A stretch of DNA of 64,000 bases from Halogeometricum rufum (GCF_900112175.1 NZ_FOYT01000001.1:868001-932000), one strand, 5' to 3'; shown: positions 44,213 through 52,917, counted from the first letter of the stretch. The notes: generated by a model from the letters alone, not told the origin. Translations and numbers: made by a program.

Positions 44213-44401
44213 ATGGTCCCGTTCGTCCTCCAGTTCGGCGTGCCCGGCGGTGTCGAGATACTGATTCTGTTCCTCGTGTACGGCCTGTTCGGACTCATCC
44301 CCGTCGTCGCCGCCCTCGTGGTGGTCTACTACATCTACAAGATTCGACAGGACACGAACCGGATGGCCGAGTCACTCGAACGAATCGCGGAACGACTGTG
44401 A
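44213..44401 (+). CDS. Small membrane protein
   Basis: 62 residues. A single strongly hydrophobic region (GVEILILFLVYGLFGLIPVVAALVVVYYIYK) spans one or two helices, followed by a polar helix (DTNRMAESLERIAERL). Small anchor of unknown partner. It lies just upstream of the AT-rich regulatory patch. Confidence 0.6.
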   Translation: MVPFVLQFGVPGGVEILILFLVYGLFGLIPVVAALVVVYYIYKIRQDTNRMAESLERIAERL

Positions 44402-44431
44402 CTGGTTGCGATTGTGGTGCCATTTCAATAT

Positions 44432-44445
44432 CATGGTCTACCATG
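44432..44445 (+). promoter_or_regulatory. Palindrome 1, CWTGGT-NN-ACCAWG operator
   Basis: CATGGT-ct-ACCATG, a perfect 14-bp palindrome between a TATA-like TTTCAATATC and the ATG at 44456. A bound repressor would block initiation of the DUF7344-like gene. The same consensus appears at 45527 and 45597. Confidence 0.65.
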
Positions 44446-44455
44446 GTGTGAAAAT

Positions 44456-44800
44456 ATGTACGCGGAGGGCGTCCCTCGATTCGAGATGGACGACCTCTCT
44501 CAGGAGTTCGGCATCCTTTCACAACGACGCCGGCTCACCGCTCTCGTCGTTCTGAAGGAGTTCGATAGACCGATGACACTGTCCGAACTCGTCACGGAAG
44601 TAGCGGTCAGGGAGTTAGAGGTTCCACGTGACGATATCAGCGACGATCAGCACAGGCAGATACGCTCGTCGTTCCACCACGTCCATCTTCCGAAACTGGT
44701 CGACGCCGACCTCGTTCAGTACTCGACGACCGGGGAGATGCTTCGACTGAACGATTCGGCCGCGACCGTCGGTCGAATCATCGACGCCGTCTTCGCGTGA
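44456..44800 (+). CDS. Winged-helix regulator-like protein, DUF7344 type
   Basis: 114 residues. GILSQRRRLTALVVLKEFDRPMTLSELVTEVAVRELEV ... SSFHHVHLPKLVDADLVQYSTTGEMLRLN matches the haloarchaeal wHTH domain I recall as DUF7344; compare 6548-6868, which shares the HVHLPKL...ADLV core. ATG 44456 is chosen over an in-frame GTG at 44414 because TATA and palindrome precede it. The gene faces the Bat-type regulator gene end to end, and both carry the same palindrome in their promoters. Confidence 0.78.
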   Translation: MYAEGVPRFEMDDLSQEFGILSQRRRLTALVVLKEFDRPMTLSELVTEVAVRELEVPRDDISDDQHRQIRSSFHHVHLPKLVDADLVQYSTTGEMLRLNDSAATVGRIIDAVFA

Positions 44801-44825
44801 CGACGCGCCCCCGAGCGCCGTGTTT

Positions 44826-45479
44826 TTACTTCGACTCCACTTCCAGCAGTGCGTTCGTCACCAGGGTGACGATGGCCCGCCGCAGGCGTTCGGTCACCGC
44901 CTGGTCGGAGACGCCCAGTCTGTCGGCGAGTTCGACCGTGGTGATTCGACGCGGAATGTCGTAGTACCCCTCCTCGACGGCCAAGAGGAGCGTCTCTCGC
45001 TGTCGAATCGTGAGGCCGTACCACGGGCCAGCGTCGGGCTTCGTCGGGTTGTAGATGCGGTGTACGTCGACGTCGATTCGCGCGTCGCGGCACGACTGCT
45101 TGAAGTCGTTCAAGTCCTCGTACTTCTCGAACCGGCACTCGAACTCCCACGTGTCCGTGGTGCCCGTCGCTTCGAGGATGTGGCCGGCGTTCTCGTGGAT
45201 GCTCCGAAAGACGACGTCGTCGGCGATGTGCCAGTCGAGGCCGAACAGAATCTTTCCATCGTGTTCGTCCACTTCGGTGATGCTCTCGACGGCGTCGTGC
45301 GAGCGCACCGAGTCGAGAAATCGGTCCTTGTCGGCGTCGTACACCCAGAAGAACGGAACCGCCTTCTCACCGATGGGGACCAGCGTTTCGAGTTCGATAC
45401 TCGTCTCCGACCGCATCGAGAGAATCCGACCTAGCGCGAACTGAGAGGAAGGGATACGAAGGTCTGCGATAACGCTCAT
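44826..45479 (-). CDS. Bat-type helix-turn-helix regulator
   Basis: 217 residues. The C-terminal bacterio-opsin-activator HTH is typical: GPWYGLTIRQRETLLLAVEEGYYDIPRRITTVELADRLGVSDQAVTERLRRAIVTLVTNAL. The N-terminal 140 residues are a GAF-like/bacterioopsin-activator sensor part (ETSIELETLVPIGEKAVPFFWVY, ECRFEKYEDLNDFKQSCRDARIDVDVHRIYNPTK). Such proteins activate genes under redox or light control. Two palindromes (45527, 45597) flank its promoter; TATA is GGTTTATCC on the reverse strand near 45556-45566. Confidence 0.88.
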   Translation of the reverse strand: MSVIADLRIPSSQFALGRILSMRSETSIELETLVPIGEKAVPFFWVYDADKDRFLDSVRSHDAVESITEVDEHDGKILFGLDWHIADDVVFRSIHENAGHILEATGTTDTWEFECRFEKYEDLNDFKQSCRDARIDVDVHRIYNPTKPDAGPWYGLTIRQRETLLLAVEEGYYDIPRRITTVELADRLGVSDQAVTERLRRAIVTLVTNALLEVESK

Positions 45480-45526
45480 GATAACTCGACAGTTGTGATA
45501 CCCGACCCGGCCGTATCATTTGGTGG

Positions 45527-45540
45527 CTTGGTACACCATG
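45527..45540 (-). promoter_or_regulatory. Palindrome 2, CWTGGT-NN-ACCAWG operator
   Basis: CTTGGT-ac-ACCATG on the + strand. It covers the expected transcription start (about 45535) of the Bat-type gene, given TATA near 45561. Confidence 0.6.
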
Positions 45541-45596
45541 TAGTAGCCGTTCCAGAGGGATAAACCGTCGTTCCCTCGTTCTGACAGGGAGAGATG

Positions 45597-45610
45597 CATG
45601 GTATACCAAG
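45597..45610. promoter_or_regulatory. Palindrome 3, CWTGGT-NN-ACCAWG operator
   Basis: CATGGT-at-ACCAAG, 70 bp from palindrome 2 and about 30 bp upstream of the Bat-type TATA. With palindrome 2 it flanks that promoter. It may also act on the forward gene at 45756, about 145 bp away. Confidence 0.55.
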
Positions 45611-45755
45611 TTACAGTTGGAAAGTCTACAATAGTGTTAACCGTGCATAGTTCATCCTGTGAGACACGTTCCTGATGCGTGTCGATTCTGTTCAGGGCGT
45701 CTTCGGACGGTCCGGGACTCCGCGTCGGTCACCGGATGTCGTCTCACAGCATACC

Positions 45756-45956
45756 ATGACATCTCCGCCCTCTTCGGACGAGTCGATACAGACGAGCGAA
45801 CGGTTCGCTACCGCCCTCGAACGAATCGTCCGAGAAGCGCATCGGAACGGCGTCGACGTCGAGGGGGGATGGGAGTGCTCCATCCAGGACGCCGACATCG
45901 AGTACGACGTCGTCGTCACCAGAATCGGTCGCAGAGCGGAGACGGCAGAAGAGTAA
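45756..45956 (+). CDS. Small hypothetical protein
   Basis: 66 residues, acidic (TSPPSSDESIQTSERFATALERIVREAHRNG, then a beta-rich VEGGWECSIQDADIEYDVVVTRIG). No family is recognised with certainty. An in-frame ATG at 45675 would give 93 residues and has a TATA-like element upstream (GTGCATAGTTC, near 45645), so the start is uncertain. It is convergent with the DUF302 gene. Confidence 0.55.
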   Translation: MTSPPSSDESIQTSERFATALERIVREAHRNGVDVEGGWECSIQDADIEYDVVVTRIGRRAETAEE

Positions 45957-45967
45957 GCGGTCGGTCG

Positions 45968-46420
45968 TTACTCGGCGGCGTCGAGGTTCGAGAACGCCTC
46001 GTCGACGAGTTCGCCCGTGTCGGCGACGATGTCGGCCATCGTCTCGTCGTCGGGCGCCATCCCGACGAGGCGGGCGATGCGCATGATGCTCACGTGGTAG
46101 ACAGTCTGGACGCCGGGTTCCTCCTGCCAGACGACGACGTTGCAGGGGAACAGGCCGCCCATCTTCTTCTCGGAGGCGTCGAGCGCTCTGTCGGCCATGT
46201 TGGGGTTGCACGCCCCCAGCACGTAGTAGGGGTCGCGGCCGGCGTCGACTTTCTCGTTGAGCATGTCCGAGGCGGAGAACTCGGTGGCGACGCCGAACCC
46301 GGCGTCGGTGAACGCCTCGCGGACGTGTTCGACGGCCTCCTCGTGGTCCATGTTGAGCGTCGCGCGTTCTTCGCCGATGTCGGACGAACTGACGGCTGAC
46401 GGGTCGATGGGAAGCGTCAT
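45968..46420 (-). CDS. DUF302-domain protein
   Basis: 150 residues. DUF302 fold: HVREAFTDAGFGVATEFSASDMLNEKVDAG, DPYYVLGACNPNMADRALDASEKKMGGLFPCNVVVWQEEPGVQTVYHVS. Ser/Glu and Cys positions (GACNP and FPCNVVV) are conserved; some members bind haem or other ligands, and a redox or stress role is often proposed. It has its own start; the gene at 46492 precedes it on the same strand by 70 bp. Confidence 0.88.
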   Translation of the reverse strand: MTLPIDPSAVSSSDIGEERATLNMDHEEAVEHVREAFTDAGFGVATEFSASDMLNEKVDAGRDPYYVLGACNPNMADRALDASEKKMGGLFPCNVVVWQEEPGVQTVYHVSIMRIARLVGMAPDDETMADIVADTGELVDEAFSNLDAAE

Positions 46421-46491
46421 CGCTCGACGCTACGACGCGGACGCTGGAAAAGGTATGGAAGTGTCCGGAGCGCACACGACCGGCTCGTCGC

Positions 46492-47181
46492 TCAGAGCGG
46501 AATCGGGAGCCAGCGAAGCCACCCGAGCACCGTCTCCGTGGGGATGAGTGGGTCGTGCAGGACCAACCAGTCCAGCAGTCCCAGCCCCAGTCCGTGTGCG
46601 ACGATGGACGGGAGGATGGAGTCGCTGTCGTAGTCGACGGCGCCGAACAGCACGTCCGTCGGCGCAGACAGCACCAGTTCTATCGGCGGCTTGCCGACGT
46701 GGTGGAAGGCGTAGATGACGGGACTGATGAAGACGCTCTTGAAGCCGAACTCCTCGCCGACGCCGACGCAGAGGAGGCCGCGGTAGTACGTCTCCGCGGC
46801 CACGACGACGACCAACTGCTGGAGGGCGTGCGGCAGGAACGCCGCGAGCGCCGGACTCGTCTGCCACATCGGGTAGTACGCGCGGATGCTCGGCAGCGAC
46901 GACCCGACGACGTAGAACGGGAGGACGATGGCCGAGATGACGAGGGTGTTCCGTATCGCTCGCCGGTTCACCCGCCACCCGAGGTTGCGGCCGTGCGTGA
47001 CGGCCAGCGCCATCGGGAGTACGAGGAAGACGACGGCGTCGCGGAACGCGCGGTAGGTCAGGTCGCTCGTCGGGACGGTCCACGCCCCCCACAGAATGCT
47101 CAGAAACAGCCCCCACAGTAGCGACTTCTGGAGCCACGAGAGGCGACTGATGGTATCGCGGAGGCGGGAGTACCCGGACAC
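46492..47181 (-). CDS. CPBP-like intramembrane protein, active-site variant
   Basis: 229 residues, about seven hydrophobic segments. It matches the CPBP (Abi, CaaX-protease) family: VVAAETYYRGLL in the position of EExxxR and SIVAHGLGLGLLDW in the position of the later His motif. The first Glu of EExxxR reads Ala here (AETYYR), and the F-x3-H motif is VIYAFHH. The protease could be inactive or use a changed mechanism. Function unknown. Confidence 0.75.
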   Translation of the reverse strand: MSGYSRLRDTISRLSWLQKSLLWGLFLSILWGAWTVPTSDLTYRAFRDAVVFLVLPMALAVTHGRNLGWRVNRRAIRNTLVISAIVLPFYVVGSSLPSIRAYYPMWQTSPALAAFLPHALQQLVVVVAAETYYRGLLCVGVGEEFGFKSVFISPVIYAFHHVGKPPIELVLSAPTDVLFGAVDYDSDSILPSIVAHGLGLGLLDWLVLHDPLIPTETVLGWLRWLPIPL

Positions 47182-47201
47182 GAGAATGCTCGGCGGCGCG
47201 G

Positions 47202-47489
47202 CTACTTCGTCTCGACGGGGCCGGTGCCGACGACGGACTGTACCGCTTCGACGAAGTCCTGCCGCGTCTCGAAGTAGTCGGCGTCGACCCGTTCGAGCAC
47301 GTCCGAGAGCGTCTGCGGGCCGGACGCCGTTCGGACGACGCTGTCACCCTCCTGGTCGAGGATGCGGGGCTTCTCGTGCGGCCACGTCAACCGCGAGGCG
47401 ACCCGTGCGAGCGGTTGGCCCTCGACGGGCGTCTCCTCGCCCAGTTCGACGACGGGTCCCTCGTCCTCGTTTTCGTCCTCGTCTGCCAT
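47202..47489 (-). CDS. DUF5789 family protein
   Basis: 95 residues, acidic. Haloarchaeal signature: GPVVELGEETPVEGQPLARVASRLTWPHEKPRILDQEGDSVVRTASGPQTLSDVLERVD ... YFETRQDFVEAVQSVVGTGPV. The fold is small and beta-rich, function unknown. It diverges from the DUF7139-like gene at 47646. Confidence 0.85.
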   Translation of the reverse strand: MADEDENEDEGPVVELGEETPVEGQPLARVASRLTWPHEKPRILDQEGDSVVRTASGPQTLSDVLERVDADYFETRQDFVEAVQSVVGTGPVETK

Positions 47490-47645
47490 GTCGTGCGCTT
47501 TGCCACCGCCGGCAATAATCCCTTCGACACGCCGGAGGCCGCCGTCGTCCCCGAGTCGCCGGCGACTGGCTTCTCGCGAGCACCGCTCGGCGTCACACGT
47601 GCGTCTGACGCATCGTTTTGTGTGTTGGGGAACAACCCCACGCGC

Positions 47646-48545
47646 ATGACCAGTCTCTCGGAGGCCTATCACAGCGGAGAGCGCGCCGGGCCGAGCCTCC
47701 GGCGACTGACTCTCGGACTCGGAACGTTCCTCGTCGGCGTCCTCCTCGTCCTCGCCGGCATCGTCGTCGCGACGACGGGCGTCCTCCGCGGCGACGGCAT
47801 GACGCTCGGCGACGTGCGCGAACTGGGCGGCATCCTCGCGGGCGTCGGCGTCCCGATGGTGTTCCTCGGCATCTTCACCGTCACGCCGTCGGGGCGACTG
47901 ACGAAGGCCGCCGCCGTCGTCGGCGCGGGCATCGCACTCGTCGGCGTCGCCCTGTTCTGGCACGCCTACCCCTGCCAGTGGTCCGGTTCGACGTGCGGCG
48001 CGGGCCTGCAGGACCTGACGCTCCTGACCGTGAGCGTCTACTTCCTCGGCACGCTGACGACGTTCTGGTGTCTGTTCGTCGGCGTCGCCAACTTCAAGAC
48101 GCGCAACGCGCCCGGCGGCACCGCCACCGTCGAGGTGACGAAGAAGGGCGAGACGCGGTACGTCGAAGTCGACCGCTCCCGCGGCGGCCTCGGCGGCATC
48201 GGCTTCCTCGGCGGCACCCCCGACGGGGAGACGGAGACGCAGACGGCCGCCGAACGAGGGTCGCAGTCGGGCACCGTCTCCGACGGCGGCACCGACGCGG
48301 ACGCCATCGCCTCGCCGGGCGGCCGGCAGTCGTCGCCGCAGTCCCAGCAACGCGGCCCGCAGTCCCAGTCACCGTCGCGGCCACAGTCCCAGTCGCAGAT
48401 GTCGGGCGACGCCTACTGCGGCAACTGCGCGCACTTCGACTACGTCCGAACGGAGGACGGCATCCAACCCCACTGCGGCTACCACCAGGAACTCATGGAC
48501 GACATGGACCCCTGCGAGGAGTGGACGAGCAAGGGCGGCCGCTGA
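47646..48545 (+). CDS. DUF7139-like membrane protein with C-terminal zinc-ribbon-like motif
   Basis: 299 residues. Four hydrophobic helices in residues 20-145 (LTLGLGTFLVGVLLVLAGIVVATTG, ILAGVGVPMVFLGIF, AAAVVGAGIALVGVALFW, LLTVSVYFLGTLTTFWCLFVGVA) are followed by a basic loop, a Gln/Ser-rich linker (residues 215-260), and a C-terminal CGNCAHFDYVR ... PHCGYHQELMDDMDPCEEW with four cysteines. Similar proteins are haloarchaeal; function unknown. Confidence 0.75.
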   Translation: MTSLSEAYHSGERAGPSLRRLTLGLGTFLVGVLLVLAGIVVATTGVLRGDGMTLGDVRELGGILAGVGVPMVFLGIFTVTPSGRLTKAAAVVGAGIALVGVALFWHAYPCQWSGSTCGAGLQDLTLLTVSVYFLGTLTTFWCLFVGVANFKTRNAPGGTATVEVTKKGETRYVEVDRSRGGLGGIGFLGGTPDGETETQTAAERGSQSGTVSDGGTDADAIASPGGRQSSPQSQQRGPQSQSPSRPQSQSQMSGDAYCGNCAHFDYVRTEDGIQPHCGYHQELMDDMDPCEEWTSKGGR

Positions 48546-48581
48546 CGCCGACCGACGACTGCCGTTCTCTCACCCCTACTC

Positions 48582-49127
48582 TCACTCTCCGGCGTCGATT
48601 CTGCGCGCCACGTCGTCCCAGTGACTCCCCTTCCAGAACACCTGTCCGCAGTCTCGACACCGCCAGAGCGACCGGTCGCCGGGGTCGGGTGCGTACGCCG
48701 GGACGGACTCGTCGGGACCGACGGCGTCGAGGGGACCGTTGCACGCGCCGCACCGCACCGGACCCTCCCGCAGTTCGACCGCGTACCCCGCCGCGGCGAA
48801 CTCGTCGAGTTGGTCCGTCACCGCCCGCGCCGTGACGAGGACGCCGTCGTCGGCGCGTCCGGCGAGTTGCTCGTCCCGCGTCACGAGCGTCCGGCCCTCC
48901 GTCCGCGCCCGTTCGAGGAGCGCTTCGTCGCCGGGGTCCGGGCCGTCGTCGAGGACGTAGGCCGTGTCGTAGCCGCACATCCGCAGGTACGTCGCCAACT
49001 TGCCGAGCATCGCGTCGAGGAGGAGTCGGTCGGTCACGTCGTCGTCTTCGGCCCCGTCGCCTTCGGTTCTGTCGCCGCCGACCCCGTCGCCATCCCGGGT
49101 CTCGCCGCCGCCGGGCGCGTCGACCAT
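48582..49127 (-). CDS. Mut7-C RNase-domain protein with zinc ribbon
   Basis: 181 residues. Mut7-C/NYN-like nuclease core: RLLLDAMLGKLATYLRMCGYDTAYV and EGRTLVTRDEQLAGRA with conserved Asp residues, then a zinc ribbon (CGACNGPL ... WRCRDCGQVFWKGSHWDDV). The start overlaps the PolX stop (TGATG), so the two are coupled. The first 25 residues are acidic and variable. Probable RNA-degrading role. Confidence 0.85.
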   Translation of the reverse strand: MVDAPGGGETRDGDGVGGDRTEGDGAEDDDVTDRLLLDAMLGKLATYLRMCGYDTAYVLDDGPDPGDEALLERARTEGRTLVTRDEQLAGRADDGVLVTARAVTDQLDEFAAAGYAVELREGPVRCGACNGPLDAVGPDESVPAYAPDPGDRSLWRCRDCGQVFWKGSHWDDVARRIDAGE

Positions 49128-50875
49128 CAGTGGAGGAACGACCGGACGTCTTCGAGGAGTCGGGCGTTCAGCACGTCGTCGGCCTCGCACCACCCGCGCC
49201 GGGCGGTGTGGACGCCGTACCGGACGTAGTCGAGTGCGCCCGGCGCGTGCGCGTCGGTGTTCGCGACGACGGTCGCGCCGGCTTCCAGCGCCACCTTCAC
49301 GAGTTCGCCGCGCAGGTCCAGTCGCGCCGGGTCGGCGTTGATTTCGAGGGCGACGCCGTTCGCCGCGGCGGCCTCGGCGAGTCGCTCCACGTCGACGTCC
49401 AGCCCCCGTCGCTCGTTGATGAGGCGACCGGTCGGGTGGCCGAGGATGTCGACCGCGGGGTGTTCGACCGCCCTGACGAGTCGGTCGGTCGCCGTCTCGC
49501 GGTCCTGGTCGAGTGCCGCGTGCGGCGAGGCGACGACGAGGTCGAGTTCGTCGAGGACGTCGTCGCCGACGGAGATGCCCCCCTCGGCGTCCACGTTCGC
49601 CTCGACGCCGTGGAGGAGTTCGAGGCTCGCGTCCGCGGCCACCTCGGCCACGGCGTCCATCTGGTCGCGGAGTTCGTCGTCATCGAGGCCGACGCCGCCG
49701 ACCATCCCCGGCCCCGTGGCGTGGTCGGCCACGGCGTAGTAGTCGTAGCCGCGTTCCTCGGCGGCGGCGACCATCTCCGATAGGGAGTACCGCCCGTCGG
49801 ACCAGTCGGTGTGCGTGTGCAGGTCCCCGCGCACGTCGCCCTCCTCGACCAGCGTCGGAAGCGTGCCCTCCCGGGCCGCCTCCACCTCGCCGGTGTTCTC
49901 GCGGAGTTCCGGCGGGACGAACGGCAGATCGAGCGCCTCGTACATCGACGCCTCCGTCTCGCCGGCGACTCGGTCGCCCGCGCGCTGGTCGGCGTCGGGG
50001 TCCTCGACTTCGCTCACGTCGAAGACGCCGTACTCGTTCATCTTCAGCGCCCGGTCGATGGCGATGTTCCGGAGAACGACGTTGTGGTCCTTGTTCCCGG
50101 TGAAGTACTGCAGGGCCGCGCCGAACTCCTCGGGGACGACGACGCGCAGGTCCACGCGGATGCCGTTCGACCGGACGCTCGCCTTCCCAGTGCCCGCCTC
50201 GATGACGGTGTTGGCGGCGGGCCAGTCCGTGAACGCTTCGACGACGGCTTCGCCGGACTCGCTGGCGACGAGGACGTCCACGTCGCCGATGGTGTCGCGC
50301 CAGCGCCGAATCGACCCGGCGACTTCGGCCCGCCGGACGTGTTCGTCGTCGCGGAGGTACGCGAGGACGTCGTCGGCGAGGGGGCGGGCGTCGCCGAGGC
50401 GTTCGCGCTCCTGCGACTCGCGGGCGAACGGGACGTTCTCGCGGATGTTCTCCTCGGTCTTCGGACCGAACCCCTTCACCTCGCGTATCTTCCCCTCCTC
50501 GGCCGCGCGTTCGAGTTCGTCCAGCGTCGTGACGCCGAGTTCCTCGTACAGTCGCCCGACGGTCTTCGGGCCGACGCCCTCGACGCTGGTGAGCGTCGCC
50601 ATGTCGACGGGCAGTTCCGCGCGGAGTTCGTCCAACTCCTCGATGGACCCGGTCTCGAAGTACTCGACGACTTTCGCCGAGATGGCGTCGCCGACGCCCT
50701 GTATCTCGCCGACGGCGTCCCCGCCCTCGGCGGCGAGTTCCTCGACGGGTCGCGGGTAGTCGCGGATGTTCTCCGCGGCCCGCCGGTAGGTGTTCGGCTT
50801 GTACTCGACGTCCTGCGCCTCCAGGAGGTCCGCGAACTCCTCGAACAGCGACGCGACTTCGTCGTTTCGGCTCAC
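49127..50875 (-). CDS. polX: PolX-type DNA polymerase with PHP exonuclease domain
   Basis: 582 residues. Family X polymerase: helix-hairpin-helix (VEGVGPKTVGRLYEELGV), catalytic GSIRRWRDTIGDVDVLVAS and RVDLRVVVPEEFG (Asp triad). The C-terminal PHP domain (GDLHTHTDWSDGRYSLSEM, YAVADHATGPGMVGG, VVASPHAALDQDRETATDRL) gives 3'-5' exonuclease activity. Fits base-excision or strand-break repair. Start is a GTG at 50875, overlapping the DUF5788 stop; the long upstream reading is not conserved. Confidence 0.93.
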   Translation of the reverse strand: MSRNDEVASLFEEFADLLEAQDVEYKPNTYRRAAENIRDYPRPVEELAAEGGDAVGEIQGVGDAISAKVVEYFETGSIEELDELRAELPVDMATLTSVEGVGPKTVGRLYEELGVTTLDELERAAEEGKIREVKGFGPKTEENIRENVPFARESQERERLGDARPLADDVLAYLRDDEHVRRAEVAGSIRRWRDTIGDVDVLVASESGEAVVEAFTDWPAANTVIEAGTGKASVRSNGIRVDLRVVVPEEFGAALQYFTGNKDHNVVLRNIAIDRALKMNEYGVFDVSEVEDPDADQRAGDRVAGETEASMYEALDLPFVPPELRENTGEVEAAREGTLPTLVEEGDVRGDLHTHTDWSDGRYSLSEMVAAAEERGYDYYAVADHATGPGMVGGVGLDDDELRDQMDAVAEVAADASLELLHGVEANVDAEGGISVGDDVLDELDLVVASPHAALDQDRETATDRLVRAVEHPAVDILGHPTGRLINERRGLDVDVERLAEAAAANGVALEINADPARLDLRGELVKVALEAGATVVANTDAHAPGALDYVRYGVHTARRGWCEADDVLNARLLEDVRSFLH

Positions 50876-51315
50876 TACCGACCGCCTCGCTTCGACGCGC
50901 CGCCGTCGCGGCCGAGCGCCTGTTTCAGGAAGTTCATCCACCGCTTCTGGTCCTGCGCCTCCTGCAACTGCGCCTCCTGTTCGAGGTTCGCGGGTCGCAG
51001 TTGTTCGAGGGCGTTCAGCGCCCGGTCGATGCCGACGATGCTCTCGACCAACCGCCGACCCTCCTCGTAGCTCACCTCGTTCTCCTCGATTCGCTGGAGT
51101 CGCTGGAGGCGTTCGCGCCGGAGGTTCTTCTTCGCCCGGTCGACGCGTTCCTTCTCGCCGTCGGGAACCGTCTCGCGCCGCTTTATCTCGAAGACGAAGT
51201 CGCGCAGTTCGACCTCCTCGCCCTGCACGTCGATTCGGTCGGGGATGTCCACGCCGATGGTCGCCCCCTCGCGGTTGACGCGTTCCAGCAACTGCTTTCG
51301 TTCGAACTCCTTCAC
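50875..51315 (-). CDS. DUF5788 family protein
   Basis: 146 residues, charged and helical. ERKQLLERVNREGATIGVDIPDRIDVQGEEVELRDFVFEIKRRETVPDGEKERVDRAKKNLRRERLQRLQRIEENEVSYEEGRRLVESIVGIDRALNAL is the recognised haloarchaeal core region. No fold is known. It starts the operon DUF5788-polX-Mut7-C, with 1-bp stop/start overlaps, so a link to repair or RNA decay is inferred. Confidence 0.8.
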   Translation of the reverse strand: MKEFERKQLLERVNREGATIGVDIPDRIDVQGEEVELRDFVFEIKRRETVPDGEKERVDRAKKNLRRERLQRLQRIEENEVSYEEGRRLVESIVGIDRALNALEQLRPANLEQEAQLQEAQDQKRWMNFLKQALGRDGGASKRGGR

Positions 51316-51524
51316 GGCTCTCGGTCCACGGTAGGGCGGGGCGACACTTCGCTCCTTCGCCCCGGGCCCCCTCGGCGCGTGGCCGTCTCCAGTCCGCCGA
51401 CGGACGCATCCCCCTCGTCTCGGCGTCGACGGCGCTGGACTCTTCGATTCTCTGCTCGTCGCAGTCGGCGGCAGCCGTTCGGAAGTAGAAGAAGGTTCTT
51501 ATGCGTCTCCACGGAAGGGAGCGT

Positions 51525-52874
51525 ATGGGTTTGTTCGACCGACTACGCGGACAAGACGACCCGCGTGTCGCTTTCATCGGAATCGACGGCGTCCCATTTA
51601 GTCTCCTCGCCGACAACCCCGACGAGTTCCCCAACATGGCCGCGTTGGCCGAGTCGGGGAGCGCCGGCGCCATCGAGAGCATCGTTCCGCCGGAGTCCTC
51701 CGCCTGTTGGCCCTCGCTCACGACCGGGGTCAACCCCGGCGAGACCGGCGTGTACGGATTTCAGGACCGCGAGAACGGGTCGTACGAGACGTACGTCCCG
51801 ATGGGTCGCGACGTGCAGGCGACGCGCGTCTGGGACCGCGTGACGGAGGCCGGCCGGAAGGCAACCGTGATGAACGTCCCCGTGACGTTCCCGCCGCAGC
51901 GAAACGTCCAGCGGATGGTCTCGGGCTTCCTCTCGCCGAGCGTCGACAAGGCCGCCCACCCCGACGACTTCCGCGACCAACTGGAGTCGATGGACTACAT
52001 CATCGACGTGAACGCGAAACTCGGGCACAAGGACGACAAGACCGAGTTCGCCGAGAACGCCCACAAGACCATCGACCGGCGGTTCGAGGCGTTCAGCCAC
52101 TACCTCCAGCAGGACGACTGGGACCTGTTCTTCGGCGTCTTCATGACGACCGACCGGGTGAACCACTTCCTGTTCAAGGACTACGAGAACGGCACGTCGG
52201 ACCGGGAGGCGTTCATGGAGTTCTACCGCAAGGTGGACGACTACCTCGGACAGATTCGCGAGATGCTGCCCGACGACGTGACGCTCGTCGTCGCCTCCGA
52301 CCACGGCTTCACCTCGCTGAACTACGAGGTGCACTGCAACGCGCTCCTCGAACAGGAGGGGTGGCTCTCCTACGAGGACGACGACCACGAGCAACTCGAG
52401 GACATCTCCGACGACACGCTGGCGTACTCGCTCATCCCCGGCCGGTTCTACCTCAATCTGGAGGGCCGCGAACCGGACGGCGTCGTCCCCGAGGACGAGT
52501 ACGACCAACGTCGCGACGAACTGAAGGAGATGCTGGAGGACCTCGAAGGGCCCGACGGCAACAAAGTCGCGGCGCGCGTCGTCGAGAAGGAGGAAGCGTT
52601 CCGCGGCGACCACGACGACATCGCGCCTGACCTCGTCGTCGTTCCCAACCACGGCTTCGACCTGAAGTCCGGCTTCAAGGGGAAAGACGACGTGTTCGGG
52701 CAGGGCCCCCGCAACGGGATGCACAGTTTCGACAACGCGTCGCTCTACATCGACGACCCCGACGCGACCATCGAGGACGCCGACCTGTACGACATCGCGC
52801 CGACCATCCTCGACCTGATGGAAGTCGAGTACAGTCGCACCGACTTCGACGGCGCCAGTCTCGTCACGCAGTAG
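51525..52874 (+). CDS. Alkaline-phosphatase-superfamily phosphodiesterase/phosphomutase-like enzyme
   Basis: 449 residues. Metal-binding and nucleophile signatures: FIGIDGVPFSLL (Asp), PESSACWPSLTTGVNPGETGVYGF (Ser/Thr nucleophile zone), TTDRVNHFLF, and VVASDHGFTSLNYEVHCN (Asp-His). Resembles nucleotide pyrophosphatase or phosphomutase-type enzymes. The ATG at 51525 follows a TATA-like TTCTTATG about 29 bp upstream. Substrate unknown. A run of six T residues after the gene is a probable terminator. Confidence 0.85.
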   Translation: MGLFDRLRGQDDPRVAFIGIDGVPFSLLADNPDEFPNMAALAESGSAGAIESIVPPESSACWPSLTTGVNPGETGVYGFQDRENGSYETYVPMGRDVQATRVWDRVTEAGRKATVMNVPVTFPPQRNVQRMVSGFLSPSVDKAAHPDDFRDQLESMDYIIDVNAKLGHKDDKTEFAENAHKTIDRRFEAFSHYLQQDDWDLFFGVFMTTDRVNHFLFKDYENGTSDREAFMEFYRKVDDYLGQIREMLPDDVTLVVASDHGFTSLNYEVHCNALLEQEGWLSYEDDDHEQLEDISDDTLAYSLIPGRFYLNLEGREPDGVVPEDEYDQRRDELKEMLEDLEGPDGNKVAARVVEKEEAFRGDHDDIAPDLVVVPNHGFDLKSGFKGKDDVFGQGPRNGMHSFDNASLYIDDPDATIEDADLYDIAPTILDLMEVEYSRTDFDGASLVTQ

Positions 52875-52917
52875 GTCCGTCCCGCGGTAGATCCGTCGCG
52901 CAGTAGTTCGCCCCGTC

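Noticed and set aside
50876-51733. Extended N-terminus of PolX
   Set aside because: The extra residues lie antisense to or across the DUF5788 gene and are low complexity; the GTG at 50875 matches family length.
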